Source: RGIG4034 sp045628945 | GTDB lineage: Bacteria > Bacillota > Clostridia > Lachnospirales > Lachnospiraceae | Direction of reading: 5' to 3' | Length of the DNA stretch: 24,587 nucleotides | Assembly: GCA_045628945.1 (NCBI GenBank) | Contig: JAZQQG010000009.1 | Location: forward strand, 1-24,587 | Shown: piece by piece, positions 15,549-23,285 of the stretch | Numbering within the stretch: position 1 is the first letter of the stretch | Layout: each line of letters begins with the position of its first letter | Made by a program: the position numbers and the translations under genes | The notes under the pieces: model-generated | The model's input: the letters and a program-made list of their open reading frames with translations, nothing else | Database searches by the model: none | What the model was told of the DNA's origin: nothing

Positions 15549-15734
15549 ATGGAGCACAAGTTCACATATGAGGTCGGACAGACGGTCCGTCTAAAAAAAC
15601 AACATCCCTGCGGAAGCTTCGAATGGGAGATTCTGCGTGTGGGTGCGGATTTTCGTTTGAAGTGCAAAGGCTGTGAACATCAGGTGATGATGGCACGCAA
15701 GCTTGTGGAAAAGAGCACAAAAGAGGTGAAATAG
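15549..15734 (+). CDS. DUF951 family protein
   Basis: A 61-aa protein with the DUF951 pattern: VGQTVRLKKQHPCGSFEW (9-26), then CKGCEHQVMMAR (39-50). The cysteine pair may bind metal. Members are widespread in Firmicutes and usually lie close to rpsF, as here; function is unknown. Ribosome binding site GAGGTAATGAG is present. It ends just upstream of the rpsF promoter. Confidence 0.85.
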   Translation: MEHKFTYEVGQTVRLKKQHPCGSFEWEILRVGADFRLKCKGCEHQVMMARKLVEKSTKEVK

Positions 15735-15764
15735 TGAAACGAAGCGGTTTTCGAAGGAAACCAC

Positions 15765-15869
15765 TTGCATTTTGTTTTTTCCTATGTTACTATTGAATTC
15801 CGTGGTATAAAATCATTTCCTTGTTCCTTCCTTAGAGAAGGGGCCAGAGACCAAAAGGAGGTTAAAAGC
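15765..15869 (+). promoter_or_regulatory. rpsF promoter and leader (possible S6:S18 control)
   Basis: TTGCAT (15765-15770) and TACTAT (15788-15793) with 17-base spacing and an extended -10 TG give a likely start near 15800. The ~70-base leader contains a hairpin (15826-15830 with 15837-15841) and then AGGAGG before the rpsF ATG. rpsF leaders in many bacteria bind the S6:S18 complex for autoregulation. I cannot confirm the consensus structure here, so that role is tentative. Confidence 0.5.
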
Positions 15870-16160
15870 ATGAGCAAATATGAGTTAGCATTAGTTGTAA
15901 GTGCAAAAATCGAAGATGATGAAAGAGCTGCAGTAGTCGAGAAAGCCAAAGATTACATCGTAAGATTCGGCGGTACTATCGTGAACGTAGACGACTGGGG
16001 CAAGAAGAAGCTCGCTTATGATGTACAGAAGATGAGCGAAGCATTCTACTACTTTATCCAGTTCGATGCTGACACTACAGTACCTGAGCAGCTTGAAGGC
16101 CGTCTGCGCATCATGGACAATGTCGTAAGATATCTGATCGTGAAGAGCGACGAGCAGTAG
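15870..16160 (+). CDS. rpsF: 30S ribosomal protein S6
   Basis: A 96-aa protein of usual S6 length: MSKYELALVVS start, the WGKKKLAYDVQKMSEAFYYF segment and a C-terminal MDNVVRYLIVK. ATG 15870 is chosen because a full AGGAGG lies 8 bases upstream and matches the family start; a longer frame from 15765 covers the promoter. S6 binds S18 and the central domain of 16S rRNA. It heads the rpsF-ssb-rpsR operon. Confidence 0.98.
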   Translation: MSKYELALVVSAKIEDDERAAVVEKAKDYIVRFGGTIVNVDDWGKKKLAYDVQKMSEAFYYFIQFDADTTVPEQLEGRLRIMDNVVRYLIVKSDEQ

Positions 16161-16186
16161 AGTCGGAAAGGGTAAGGTATTATTAC

Positions 16187-16630
16187 ATGAATAAAGTTAT
16201 TCTGATGGGTCGTTTAACGAAAGACCCTGAGGTTCGCTATTCTCAGGGAGAAGGTTCTACAGCGATTGCAAGATACTCTCTTGCAGTAGACCGCAGATTT
16301 TCCAGAAACGGTGATGAAAACAACACGGATTTCATCAATATCGTGGCATTTGGTAAGGCTGGCGAGTTCGCTGAGAAGTATTTTCGTAAGGGAACCAAGG
16401 TTCTCGTAACCGGACGTATTCAGACCGGAAGCTATACCAATAAGGATGGCGTTCGCGTATATACGACCGATGTGGTTGCAGAGGATCAGGAATTTGCTGA
16501 GAGCAAGAATGCTTCCGGTGGTAACGGGGGTTATACCGGTGGTGGTTCTCAGTCTGCACCTGCGCAGTCCGCAGGGGACGGATTCATCAACGTTCCTGAC
16601 GGAATCGAAGAAGAATTACCGTTTAACTAA
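16187..16630 (+). CDS. ssb: Single-stranded DNA-binding protein
   Basis: A 147-aa SSB with an N-terminal OB fold (1-105: MNKVILMGRLTKDPEVR, then DFINIVAFGKAGEFAEKY), a Gly/Ser-rich linker (about 110-133) and the acidic tip ending EEELPFN, the protein-interaction tail. It binds ssDNA as a tetramer during replication and repair. Classic position between rpsF and rpsR. Confidence 0.98.
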   Translation: MNKVILMGRLTKDPEVRYSQGEGSTAIARYSLAVDRRFSRNGDENNTDFINIVAFGKAGEFAEKYFRKGTKVLVTGRIQTGSYTNKDGVRVYTTDVVAEDQEFAESKNASGGNGGYTGGGSQSAPAQSAGDGFINVPDGIEEELPFN

Positions 16631-16656
16631 GAATTTTCAGATAGGAGGCTATAGAT

Positions 16657-16923
16657 ATGGCTTACAATAAAGCAGATAAGGCTGAAGGTGGCATGAAGAA
16701 GAGACCTAACGGTTTACGTAGAAGAAAGAAAGTCTGCGTATTCTGCGGTAAGGATAGTGAGATTGATTACAAGGACGTAGCTAAGCTTAAGAGATACGTA
16801 TCCGAGCGTGGTAAGATTCTTCCCAGAAGAATTACCGGTACCTGTGCTAAGCATCAGAGAGCTCTGACCGTAGCAATCAAGCGTGCCCGTCACGTAGCAC
16901 TTATGCCCTATCAGTGTGACTAA
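16657..16923 (+). CDS. rpsR: 30S ribosomal protein S18
   Basis: An 88-aa S18 with RRKKVCVFCGKDSEIDYKD and the conserved KLKRYVSERGKILPRRITG. The CVFC pair plus a later Cys-x-x-His suggests the zinc-binding form of S18. Strong ATAGGAGGC ribosome binding site. Last gene of the rpsF operon; a small UUCG hairpin (16923-16936) follows the stop, then a terminator. Confidence 0.98.
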   Translation: MAYNKADKAEGGMKKRPNGLRRRKKVCVFCGKDSEIDYKDVAKLKRYVSERGKILPRRITGTCAKHQRALTVAIKRARHVALMPYQCD

Positions 16924-16967
16924 TCACTTCGGTGATCGGTCCGATACGGATGAATAAGACAAAAGAC

Positions 16968-16999
16968 AACCCGTCTTCCGAGAGGAAGGCGGGTTTTTT
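16968..16999 (+). terminator. Intrinsic terminator of the rpsF-ssb-rpsR operon
   Basis: A 12-bp stem with one G-T wobble (16968-16979 with 16984-16995) and a GAGA loop is followed by a run of T. It ends the ribosomal transcript before the toxin-antitoxin pair. Confidence 0.95.
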
Positions 17000-17066
17000 G
17001 TTGTATTATCGTGGTAGTTGCTGCATTTTTCACTGTTGGTATCATAGTAAGAGAAGAGAATGGCGA

Positions 17067-17095
17067 TTGACAATTACACGCAAACGTGTTAATGT
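17067..17095 (+). promoter_or_regulatory. Likely promoter with inverted repeat upstream of the HEPN/MNT pair
   Basis: A perfect TTGACA (17067-17072) is followed 17 bases later by TAATGT (17090-17095). The spacer contains an inverted repeat ACACG-CAAA-CGTGT (17076-17089), a possible binding site for the HTH domain of the antitoxin (autoregulation is inferred). A second imperfect repeat, CACAAATCATATGTG, lies just downstream. The -10 is poor, so confidence is moderate. Confidence 0.45.
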
Positions 17096-17166
17096 CATAA
17101 ACACAAATCATATGTGAGAATGTGGTACAGAGAAACGAGATTCTGTCATGGAAAGGAGAATCTTGA

Positions 17167-17709
17167 ATGGAACAATATTATACGGTACAAGAATATGCTT
17201 CTTTAACCGGGAAGGATACCGGAAATCTGCGTCGAATGCTTGCACAGGGGAGGCTGTTAGGAGAGAAGATCGGGAATCAGTGGGTAATCCCGAAGGATGT
17301 ACCATTACCACCGGACCTGAGAGTACGGGGTGGCGCATACCATAATAGTCGTAAGCGAGCAGTTTTCTTGCAGAAGCATCGAGATCTATATGAGTCGGTG
17401 AACCGGATGTGTAAGTCTCTTGCCGATCTGTGTGGAGGACAGATGCAGGAAGCACTATTGTATGGATCCTATGCGCGCGGAGATGAGGAGCACGATTCTG
17501 ACATAGATATCGCGCTTCTGTGTGAGCAGCCTATTTCGCAGGAACTGCAAGAGAGAATCGCAGGAATAGTCGTAGATTATGAATTAGAGTTAGGCGTTAC
17601 TCTATCTGTAATTGATATCGAGATGCCTCGATATGCGCAGTGGAAGAATGTGTTACCCTTCTATAGAAATATTGCAAAGGAGGGCATTACATTATGGAAG
17701 AGGAAATGA
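17167..17709 (+). CDS. Helix-turn-helix/MNT-type nucleotidyltransferase antitoxin fusion
   Basis: A 180-aa two-domain protein. Residues 1-45 (YYTVQEYASLTGKDTGNLRR... NQWVIPKD) look like an excisionase or MerR-like winged helix that reads DNA. Residues 90-175 are a minimal nucleotidyltransferase (MNT) with the intact GSYARGDEEHDSDIDI signature (100-115; G100, S101, D112, D114). In HEPN/MNT toxin-antitoxin systems this domain blocks the toxin, in studied cases by adding AMP to a tyrosine near its active site. Many MNT antitoxins lack a DNA-binding domain; here one is fused, so a single protein could both neutralise and repress. Start at 17167, with AAAGGAGA upstream. It overlaps the HEPN gene by 16 bases. 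Confidence 0.85.
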   Translation: MEQYYTVQEYASLTGKDTGNLRRMLAQGRLLGEKIGNQWVIPKDVPLPPDLRVRGGAYHNSRKRAVFLQKHRDLYESVNRMCKSLADLCGGQMQEALLYGSYARGDEEHDSDIDIALLCEQPISQELQERIAGIVVDYELELGVTLSVIDIEMPRYAQWKNVLPFYRNIAKEGITLWKRK

Positions 17710-18101
17710 GAATCCTATCCGGATATCGATATGAGAATTCATTGGAAGCAATTGAAGATGCGCGGCTAATGTATGAGAATGGTCGATACAAAAATGCATT
17801 GAACCGCGCATATTACGCTATATTTCACGCAATACGTGCTGTGAATATTCTTGATGGATTCGACAGTAGTAAGCACAGTGGCGTGATTGCCTATTTCAAT
17901 CAACACTTCGTAAAAGAAGGAGTCTTCTCTAAGGACCTATCTAAAATCATATATCAGGCCAGCGTATATCGTGAAAAGGCTGACTATAATGATTTCTTCA
18001 TTGCTTCCAAAAATGAGGCGAAGCAACAAATCGAACGAGCTATTCAGTTTAATCAGACAATCAATACCTATTTGGTTGAAAAGAACATACTGGGCGAATA
18101 A
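17694..18101 (+). CDS. HEPN-domain protein, probable RNase toxin (UPF0332 type)
   Basis: A 135-aa all-helical HEPN protein. The active-site motif is NRAYYAIFH (37-45) with R38 and H45 six residues apart (Rx6H) and Y40/Y41 between, intact as in RNase-type HEPN toxins. Y40 or Y41 could be the residue modified by the neighbouring nucleotidyltransferase (inference from studied HEPN/MNT pairs). ATG 17694 is used because AAAGGAGGG lies 10 bases upstream. No terminator is evident between its stop and the gdpP promoter. Targets are not known. Confidence 0.85.
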   Translation: MEEEMRILSGYRYENSLEAIEDARLMYENGRYKNALNRAYYAIFHAIRAVNILDGFDSSKHSGVIAYFNQHFVKEGVFSKDLSKIIYQASVYREKADYNDFFIASKNEAKQQIERAIQFNQTINTYLVEKNILGE

Positions 18102-18203
18102 AGATATATGAGAAGCTTTTTGCCCGAATTTCCTATACTAAATCGTGCCCTTCCAGCGTTCTCTTTATTCAACATGTAGTAGGTGGTATTTCTTCCCCGA
18201 AAA

Positions 18204-18240
18204 TGCTATAATTACCGTGTATGAATAGGAGGCGAACCTC
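18204..18240 (+). promoter_or_regulatory. Extended -10 promoter and ribosome binding site of gdpP
   Basis: TGC-TATAAT (18204-18212) is a consensus extended -10; the -35 region 17 bases upstream (TGGTAT) is poor, as is common for extended -10 promoters. AGGAGG (18227-18232) lies 8 bases before the TTG start codon and decides that start. The remaining stretch 18102-18203 shows no gene. Confidence 0.65.
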
Positions 18241-20286
18241 TTGAGTAAATCTGTCAAATTAAAAGGAAGATTGCGAATCTATCTATATACTTCGCTGGTA
18301 CTTGGTGTACTGCTTGCGGGGATGAATGCAGGCCTGTATTTCGTGGATGTCCGTGCCGGAGTCTCGGTGTCGGTATTCCTGGTGATCTACATTGCGTTGA
18401 TGACGGGACTTTTGATCTACTCCCGCCCGATGATCATGAATGATTTGATTAATTTCGCGACGCAGTACGGCCAGATTCAGAAGAAGTTGCTTCGTGAGCT
18501 GGAACTTCCTTATGCACTGTTGGACGATACGGGACGTGTAATCTGGACAAACCGGGCGTTTGAGCAGGCGGTGGGCAAGGAAAAAGGCTATAAGAAATCC
18601 ATCAGTACTCTTTTTCCGGAGTTGACGAAGGATAAGCTGCCCATCGAGGTGGAGGAGATTGTCCATGAGCTTGTGTATGAGGATCATTATTATACGATTC
18701 GTTTAAAGAAGCTTTCCCTCCAGGAGATGATTGAGTACAGCAATGTCGTATCGGTATCGGATGTGGATAACTTCCTGATTGCCGTGTACTTATTTGACGA
18801 GACCGCGCTGAAGACCGCGTTAAAAGAGAATGATGATCAGTCTCTGGCGGTTGGTATGATCTACCTGGATAATTACGACGAGGCTTTGGAGAGTGTCGAG
18901 GAAGTAAGACGTTCTCTTTTGACCGCGTTGATTGAGCGTAAGATTAACAAGTATATTGCGTCTATCGACGGTATTGTGAAGCGCTTGGAGAAGGATAAGT
19001 ATCTGGTAATCCTTCGTAAGAAGGCGGTTACGCAGTTAAAGGACGTGAAGTTCGACCTGTTGGAGGATGTGAAGACCGTTAATATCGGTAACGAGATGGC
19101 GGTGACGCTGAGTATCGGTATCGGTTTGGATGGCAGTAGCTATGCGCAGAACTACGAATATGCGCGTGTTTCCATTGATCTTGCACTGGCAAGAGGTGGT
19201 GACCAGGCGGTTGTGAAGACACCGTCGAATGTTGCATATTTCGGTGGCAAGAGCCAACAGTTAGAGAAGAGCACCCGTGTGAAGGCCCGTGTGAAGGCAC
19301 AGGCACTCAAGGAGATTATCAGTTCCAAGGATAAGGTGATTGTAATGGGTCACCGTATTCAGGATGCGGATGCATTCGGTGCCTGCGTCGGAATTCGTTG
19401 TATTGCAAATGCGTTGGGACGTAAGACGCATATTGTTCTGAATGAGGTGTCGTCCTCTCTTCGTCCGATGGTAGAGTCCATCAAGGCAATGTCGGATTAC
19501 GAAGAGGATGCGATTCTCTCCAGTGATGAGATTGTAGAGAATGTCGGTAATAACGCGGTACTGGTGGTTGTGGATGTGAATAAGCCCAGTATTACCGAGT
19601 GTCCGGAGCTCTTTAAGATGGTGAAGACCGTTGTGGTACTGGATCACCATAGAGCCGGAACCGAGACCATCGACAATGCAACCTTCTCCTACATCGAGCC
19701 GTTTGCATCCAGTTCCTGTGAGATGGTAGCGGAAATCTTACAGTATGTCGGGGATGAAGTGAAACTGAAATCTACCGAGGCAGATGCACTTTACTCCGGT
19801 ATTATGATTGATACGAATAACTTTATGGCGAAGACCGGTGTGCGTACCTTTGAGGCAGCGGCATTCCTGCGTCGAAGCGGTGCAGATGTAACCCGCGTGC
19901 GTAAGATGTTCCGTGAGGAGGCCGGTGATTACCGTGCCAAGGCCGAGACGATTCGTGTATCCGAGGTATTCCTCGATGATTATGCAATCTCTGTCAGTCC
20001 TTCTCAGGGCGTGGAGAGTCCTACCGTTATCGCGGCACAGGCGGCCAATGAATTGTTGAACATTACCGGCATTAAGGCCAGCTTCGTTCTGACCGATTAC
20101 TCCGGCAAGATTTTCATCAGTGCCCGTTCGATTGATGAGGTCAATGTTCAGATTATTATGGAGAAATTAGGTGGCGGTGGCCACATGAATATTGCAGGCG
20201 CGCAGATTGAGAATGCGACCATTGAGTCTGCAAAGGATCTTCTGAAGTCAACTTTGGAAGCGATGAAGAAGGAAGGAGATATCTGA
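18241..20286 (+). CDS. gdpP: Cyclic-di-AMP phosphodiesterase GdpP (YybT)
   Basis: A 681-aa membrane protein of normal GdpP length with a TTG start. Order of parts: two transmembrane helices (about 13-33 and 40-60), a PAS-like domain (about 80-165), a degenerate GGDEF domain (about 200-325, no GGDEF motif), the DHH phosphodiesterase (H371, D375, D377, D445, D468-H469-H470, D524) and a DHHA1 domain with GGGGHMNIAGA. It hydrolyses c-di-AMP to pApA and so sets levels of this osmotic and cell-wall signal. All metal-binding residues appear intact. The stop codon overlaps the rplI start by one base, coupling the two genes as in other Firmicutes. Confidence 0.96.
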   Translation: MSKSVKLKGRLRIYLYTSLVLGVLLAGMNAGLYFVDVRAGVSVSVFLVIYIALMTGLLIYSRPMIMNDLINFATQYGQIQKKLLRELELPYALLDDTGRVIWTNRAFEQAVGKEKGYKKSISTLFPELTKDKLPIEVEEIVHELVYEDHYYTIRLKKLSLQEMIEYSNVVSVSDVDNFLIAVYLFDETALKTALKENDDQSLAVGMIYLDNYDEALESVEEVRRSLLTALIERKINKYIASIDGIVKRLEKDKYLVILRKKAVTQLKDVKFDLLEDVKTVNIGNEMAVTLSIGIGLDGSSYAQNYEYARVSIDLALARGGDQAVVKTPSNVAYFGGKSQQLEKSTRVKARVKAQALKEIISSKDKVIVMGHRIQDADAFGACVGIRCIANALGRKTHIVLNEVSSSLRPMVESIKAMSDYEEDAILSSDEIVENVGNNAVLVVVDVNKPSITECPELFKMVKTVVVLDHHRAGTETIDNATFSYIEPFASSSCEMVAEILQYVGDEVKLKSTEADALYSGIMIDTNNFMAKTGVRTFEAAAFLRRSGADVTRVRKMFREEAGDYRAKAETIRVSEVFLDDYAISVSPSQGVESPTVIAAQAANELLNITGIKASFVLTDYSGKIFISARSIDEVNVQIIMEKLGGGGHMNIAGAQIENATIESAKDLLKSTLEAMKKEGDI

Positions 20287-20732
20287 TGAAAGTCATTCTG
20301 TTACAGGACGTGAAGTCCCTTGGTAAAAAAGATGAGATTGTAGATGTAAGCGACGGATATGCAAGAAACTTTATCCTGCCCAAGAAGTTGGGTATGGAGG
20401 CTACTCCTGCGAATCTGAATACCTTAAAGCTTCAGAAGGCAAATGAAGCCAAGGTTGCCCAGGAAATCTACGAGAAGGCCCTTGCGCTGAAGGAAGAGGT
20501 GGAAAAGGGTGAGGTGGTACTGAAGATTAAAGCCGGTGAGAACGGTCGTACCTTTGGTTCCATTTCGGCAAAGGAGATTGCAGAGGCAGCTGCTTCTCAG
20601 ATGAAGCTCGATCTGGATAAAAAGAAAATCACTTTACCGATTCCGATTAAGAGTGCCGGTGAGTTTCATGTAGATGTGAAGTTACATACGAAGGTTACTG
20701 CATCCCTGGCAGTACGAGTTGAGGAGAATTAA
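20286..20732 (+). CDS. rplI: 50S ribosomal protein L9
   Basis: A 148-aa L9. The N-terminal domain MKVILLQDVKSLGKKDEIVDVSDGYARNFILPKKLG pattern is typical (1-36), followed by the long connecting helix (about 41-75) and a C-terminal rRNA-binding domain with GRTFGSISAKEIA. The start overlaps the gdpP stop (ATGA-type junction), with GAAGGAGA within the gdpP end serving as ribosome binding site. Confidence 0.98.
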   Translation: MKVILLQDVKSLGKKDEIVDVSDGYARNFILPKKLGMEATPANLNTLKLQKANEAKVAQEIYEKALALKEEVEKGEVVLKIKAGENGRTFGSISAKEIAEAAASQMKLDLDKKKITLPIPIKSAGEFHVDVKLHTKVTASLAVRVEEN

Positions 20733-20738
20733 TACGCT

Positions 20739-22076
20739 ATGCCACCTATGGATGAGGCTGTCATCAAAAGAATATTGCCACACAGCACGGAGGCGGAGCA
20801 GTCTGTCATCGGTTCCATGATCTTAGACCACGAGGCAATCAGTGTTGCTTCTGAGATTATTTCCGCAGAGGACTTCTATAACAAGCAGTATGGAATTCTG
20901 TTTGACGCGATGACCGAATTGAACGCTACCGGTGTCAATGTCGACATCGTAACGCTTCAGGACAAGCTTCGGGAGAAAAATGTACCTGAAGAAGTAAGTT
21001 CTGTTGATTTCATTCGTGATCTGGTGAATGCGGTTCCTACCTCTGCGAATGTAAAATATTATGCCAACATTGTTGCCGAGAAGGCGACGCTTCGTAAATT
21101 GATTAAGCTCAGTGAGGAGATTTCCAACGCCTGCTACAGCCAGACGGATTCCTTAGAGGTTATTCTTGACGAGACGGAAAAGAAGACCTTCAACATTGTT
21201 CAGAAGCGAAATACAGGCGATTTCGTGCCGATTCGACAGGTTGTTATGAATGCGATGGACCGTATCGAGATGGTTTCCCGTAATAAGGGGAATGTTACCG
21301 GTATTGAAACCGGATTCCTGGATCTCGATTATGACACCGCAGGCTTACAGAATTCCGATTTCATCCTGATTGCTGCACGTCCTTCCATGGGAAAGACAGC
21401 ATTTGTCTTGAATATTGCGGAGCATGTTGCATTCCATCTGAATCACTGCGTAGCCATCTTCAGTTTGGAAATGAGTAAGGAACAGCTCGTGAACCGTCTG
21501 TTCTCTTTGGTATCCCATGTCGATGCTCAGAAGCTTCGTATCGGTAATCTGACCGACAGTGACTGGGAGAACCTGGTAGAGAGTACATCGGTCATCGGTC
21601 GTTCCAATATGATTATTGATGACACCCCCGGTATTACGGTTGCAGAGCTTCGCAGTAAATGCCGTAAGTATAAGCTGGAACACGATCTGAAGTTAATCAT
21701 TATCGACTACTTACAGTTAATGAGCGGTAGCGGTAAATCCGACAGCCGTCAGCAGGAGGTTTCCGAAATCTCACGTTCCCTGAAGAGTCTTGCCCGTGAA
21801 CTGAATGTACCTGTCGTAGCACTGTCTCAGTTGTCTCGTGCGGTTGAGTCAAGAACGGATAAGCGTCCGATGCTGTCTGACCTTCGTGAGTCCGGTTCTA
21901 TCGAGCAGGATGCCGACGTTTGTATGTTCATTTACCGTGATGAGTATTATAATCATGATTCACCGGATAAGGGAATTTCCGAGATTATTATCGCGAAGCA
22001 ACGTAACGGTCCGGTTGGTACCGTGAAACTTCGCTGGATCGGTGAGTTAACAAAGTTCGCCAACTTAGAGAAATAA
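20739..22076 (+). CDS. dnaB: Replicative DNA helicase DnaB
   Basis: A 445-aa hexameric helicase. The N-terminal DnaB domain begins at LPHSTEAEQSVIGSMI (13-28). The RecA-like motor has Walker A ARPSMGKT (213-220), the FSLEMS motif (241-246), Walker B IIIDYLQL (320-327) and LSQLSRAVE with the C-terminal DLRESGSIEQDAD. It unwinds DNA ahead of the replisome. No intein is present; length is normal. ATG 20739 has AGGAG 12 bases upstream; ATG 20748 is an alternative. Last gene of the plus-strand run, followed by a bidirectional terminator. Confidence 0.97.
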   Translation: MPPMDEAVIKRILPHSTEAEQSVIGSMILDHEAISVASEIISAEDFYNKQYGILFDAMTELNATGVNVDIVTLQDKLREKNVPEEVSSVDFIRDLVNAVPTSANVKYYANIVAEKATLRKLIKLSEEISNACYSQTDSLEVILDETEKKTFNIVQKRNTGDFVPIRQVVMNAMDRIEMVSRNKGNVTGIETGFLDLDYDTAGLQNSDFILIAARPSMGKTAFVLNIAEHVAFHLNHCVAIFSLEMSKEQLVNRLFSLVSHVDAQKLRIGNLTDSDWENLVESTSVIGRSNMIIDDTPGITVAELRSKCRKYKLEHDLKLIIIDYLQLMSGSGKSDSRQQEVSEISRSLKSLARELNVPVVALSQLSRAVESRTDKRPMLSDLRESGSIEQDADVCMFIYRDEYYNHDSPDKGISEIIIAKQRNGPVGTVKLRWIGELTKFANLEK

Positions 22077-22108
22077 AAAAAGGATATCGGCTAAGCCGAT
22101 ATCCTTTT
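22077..22108. terminator. Bidirectional terminator between dnaB and the ferredoxin gene
   Basis: A perfect 12-bp stem AGGATATCGGCT / AGCCGATATCCT around a single A (22081-22105) is flanked by A on the left and T on the right. It can therefore terminate both the plus-strand dnaB transcript and the minus-strand ferredoxin transcript that converges on it. Confidence 0.93.
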
Positions 22109-22129
22109 CGTTTGTGTCAATCGTTAGAA

Positions 22130-22300
22130 TTACTTCTGCTCGATAGCACCGGTAGGGCAAGTACTTGCGCAAGAACCGCAACCGATACATGCGTCCTGAT
22201 CGATTTCATACTTACCATCGCCCATGGAGATTGCTCCTACGGGACAAGCATTTGCACATGCGCCACAAGCTACGCACTGATCGCTGATTTCGAATGCCAT
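22130..22300 (-). CDS. 2[4Fe-4S] ferredoxin, clostridial type
   Basis: A 56-aa protein with two CxxCxxCxxxCP motifs: C9, C12, C15, C19 and C38, C41, C44, C48. Each binds one [4Fe-4S] cluster. This is the standard small low-potential electron carrier of anaerobes (partner of pyruvate:ferredoxin oxidoreductase, hydrogenase, Rnf and possibly the reductant for radical-SAM activases). The start at 22300 follows GGAGGT 9 bases upstream on the minus strand. Its promoter lies separately from pflA. Short enough to be missed by simple ORF calling. Confidence 0.95.
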   Translation of the reverse strand: MAFEISDQCVACGACANACPVGAISMGDGKYEIDQDACIGCGSCASTCPTGAIEQK

Positions 22301-22342
22301 AATAGATACCTCCTACAATATCGTTTATGTGATTACAATTAT

Positions 22343-22370
22343 AATATACTATTTTGGTACAAAAGTACAA
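22343..22370 (-). promoter_or_regulatory. Possible promoter of the ferredoxin gene
   Basis: On the minus strand TTGTAC (22370-22365) and TATATT (22348-22343) are 16 bases apart; a consensus TATAAT (22343-22338) overlaps but gives 21-base spacing. The AT-rich stretch 22320-22440 contains no gene. An imperfect hairpin (about 22409-22428) sits just downstream of pflA without a T-tract. Confidence 0.45.
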
Positions 22371-22440
22371 GATGATTTGAAGGAATTTATGAAAGTTTAA
22401 TCAATGTCTGCGATTCCGACCGGAATTGCGCGGATTAATC

Positions 22441-23202
22441 CTATTCCTTTGCAGGAAGCCCTGCACGCACATCTTTAATTCCCTGAAGAATGAATTGCTT
22501 CAGACGAACTGCTTCCTTGGCGTCCATGGGAGGAACACCCTTTAAGCGGTACTCCAGTCCGAGATTCTGGTATTTTACTTCGCCCATCGTGTGGTAGGGG
22601 AGTACATCCAGTGCTCGTAAGGTCTGTAACTGGCCGATGAAATATCCCAGTCGATAGAGATACTTCTCTTCGTCGGTGTAGCCCGGAACCACCACGTGGC
22701 GAATCCAGAGGTCCACACCTTTGTCGGAGATGTACTTCGCAAAGGCAAGGATTCCGTCATTCGGCTGTTTTACCAGATCCAGATGCTTCTCGGGATCGAT
22801 GTGCTTAATATCTAACATTACGAGATCCGTAACCTTCATTAAGCGATCCATTTTTTCGACGAAGGCTGTATTGTCAGGGTGATAGGCGATACCGGAAGTG
22901 TCTAAGCAGGTATGGATGCCTTTTTCCTTGGCTTTCTCGAAAAGTTCGATTAAGAAATCCGGCTGCATCAGAGGTTCTCCTCCGGTCACCGTTAAGCCAC
23001 CCTGCATATAGAAACCTTTATTTCGATCGTACTGCTCCAGTAACTCCTCTACCGTCATCTCGGTACCACCGGTCATAGGCCAGGTATCGGGATTGTGACA
23101 ATAGGCACATCTCATGGGACATCCCTGTAGGAAAATGACAAATCTGACACCCGGTCCGTCAACGGAACCGAATGTTTCAATGGAATGAATTCTACCGTTC
23201 AT
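22441..23202 (-). CDS. pflA: Pyruvate formate-lyase activating enzyme (radical SAM)
   Basis: A 253-aa radical-SAM enzyme of normal PflA length. The iron-sulfur motif CxxxCxxC is C28, C32, C35 in GCPMRCAYCHNP; VDGPGVRFVIF (14-24) and VTGGEPLMQP (72-81, SAM binding) are typical. It uses SAM and an electron from flavodoxin or ferredoxin to abstract H from the glycine of the PFL radical loop. Here that glycine would lie on a separate 80-aa protein. GGAG ribosome binding site 8-10 bases before the ATG. A terminator separates it from the pfl ORFs upstream, and I see no clear promoter in between, so it probably depends on read-through. Confidence 0.95.
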   Translation of the reverse strand: MNGRIHSIETFGSVDGPGVRFVIFLQGCPMRCAYCHNPDTWPMTGGTEMTVEELLEQYDRNKGFYMQGGLTVTGGEPLMQPDFLIELFEKAKEKGIHTCLDTSGIAYHPDNTAFVEKMDRLMKVTDLVMLDIKHIDPEKHLDLVKQPNDGILAFAKYISDKGVDLWIRHVVVPGYTDEEKYLYRLGYFIGQLQTLRALDVLPYHTMGEVKYQNLGLEYRLKGVPPMDAKEAVRLKQFILQGIKDVRAGLPAKE

Positions 23203-23220
23203 AGCAAATCTCCGTTTTTG

Positions 23221-23249
23221 TAAAAAACAGGGCCTTCCGCAGAAGGCCC
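23221..23249 (-). terminator. Intrinsic terminator/attenuator between pfl ORFs and pflA
   Basis: Read on the minus strand, an 8-bp perfect stem GGGCCTTC/GAAGGCCC (23249-23230) is followed by TGTTTTTTA. It would end or weaken the pfl transcript before pflA, giving far less activase than enzyme. Confidence 0.88.
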
Positions 23250-23285
23250 ATGCTCATTAATGTTGTGCGGATTACGTATCCCCGA

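Noticed and set aside
13892..15557. Long minus-strand frames (297 and 281 aa) opposite the membrane protein and sirtuin
   Set aside because: Shadows of well-supported plus-strand genes; no domain, no ribosome binding site.
22112..22375. 87-aa plus-strand Cys-rich frame
   Set aside because: It is the antisense of the ferredoxin gene; its cysteines come from the reverse complement of that gene.
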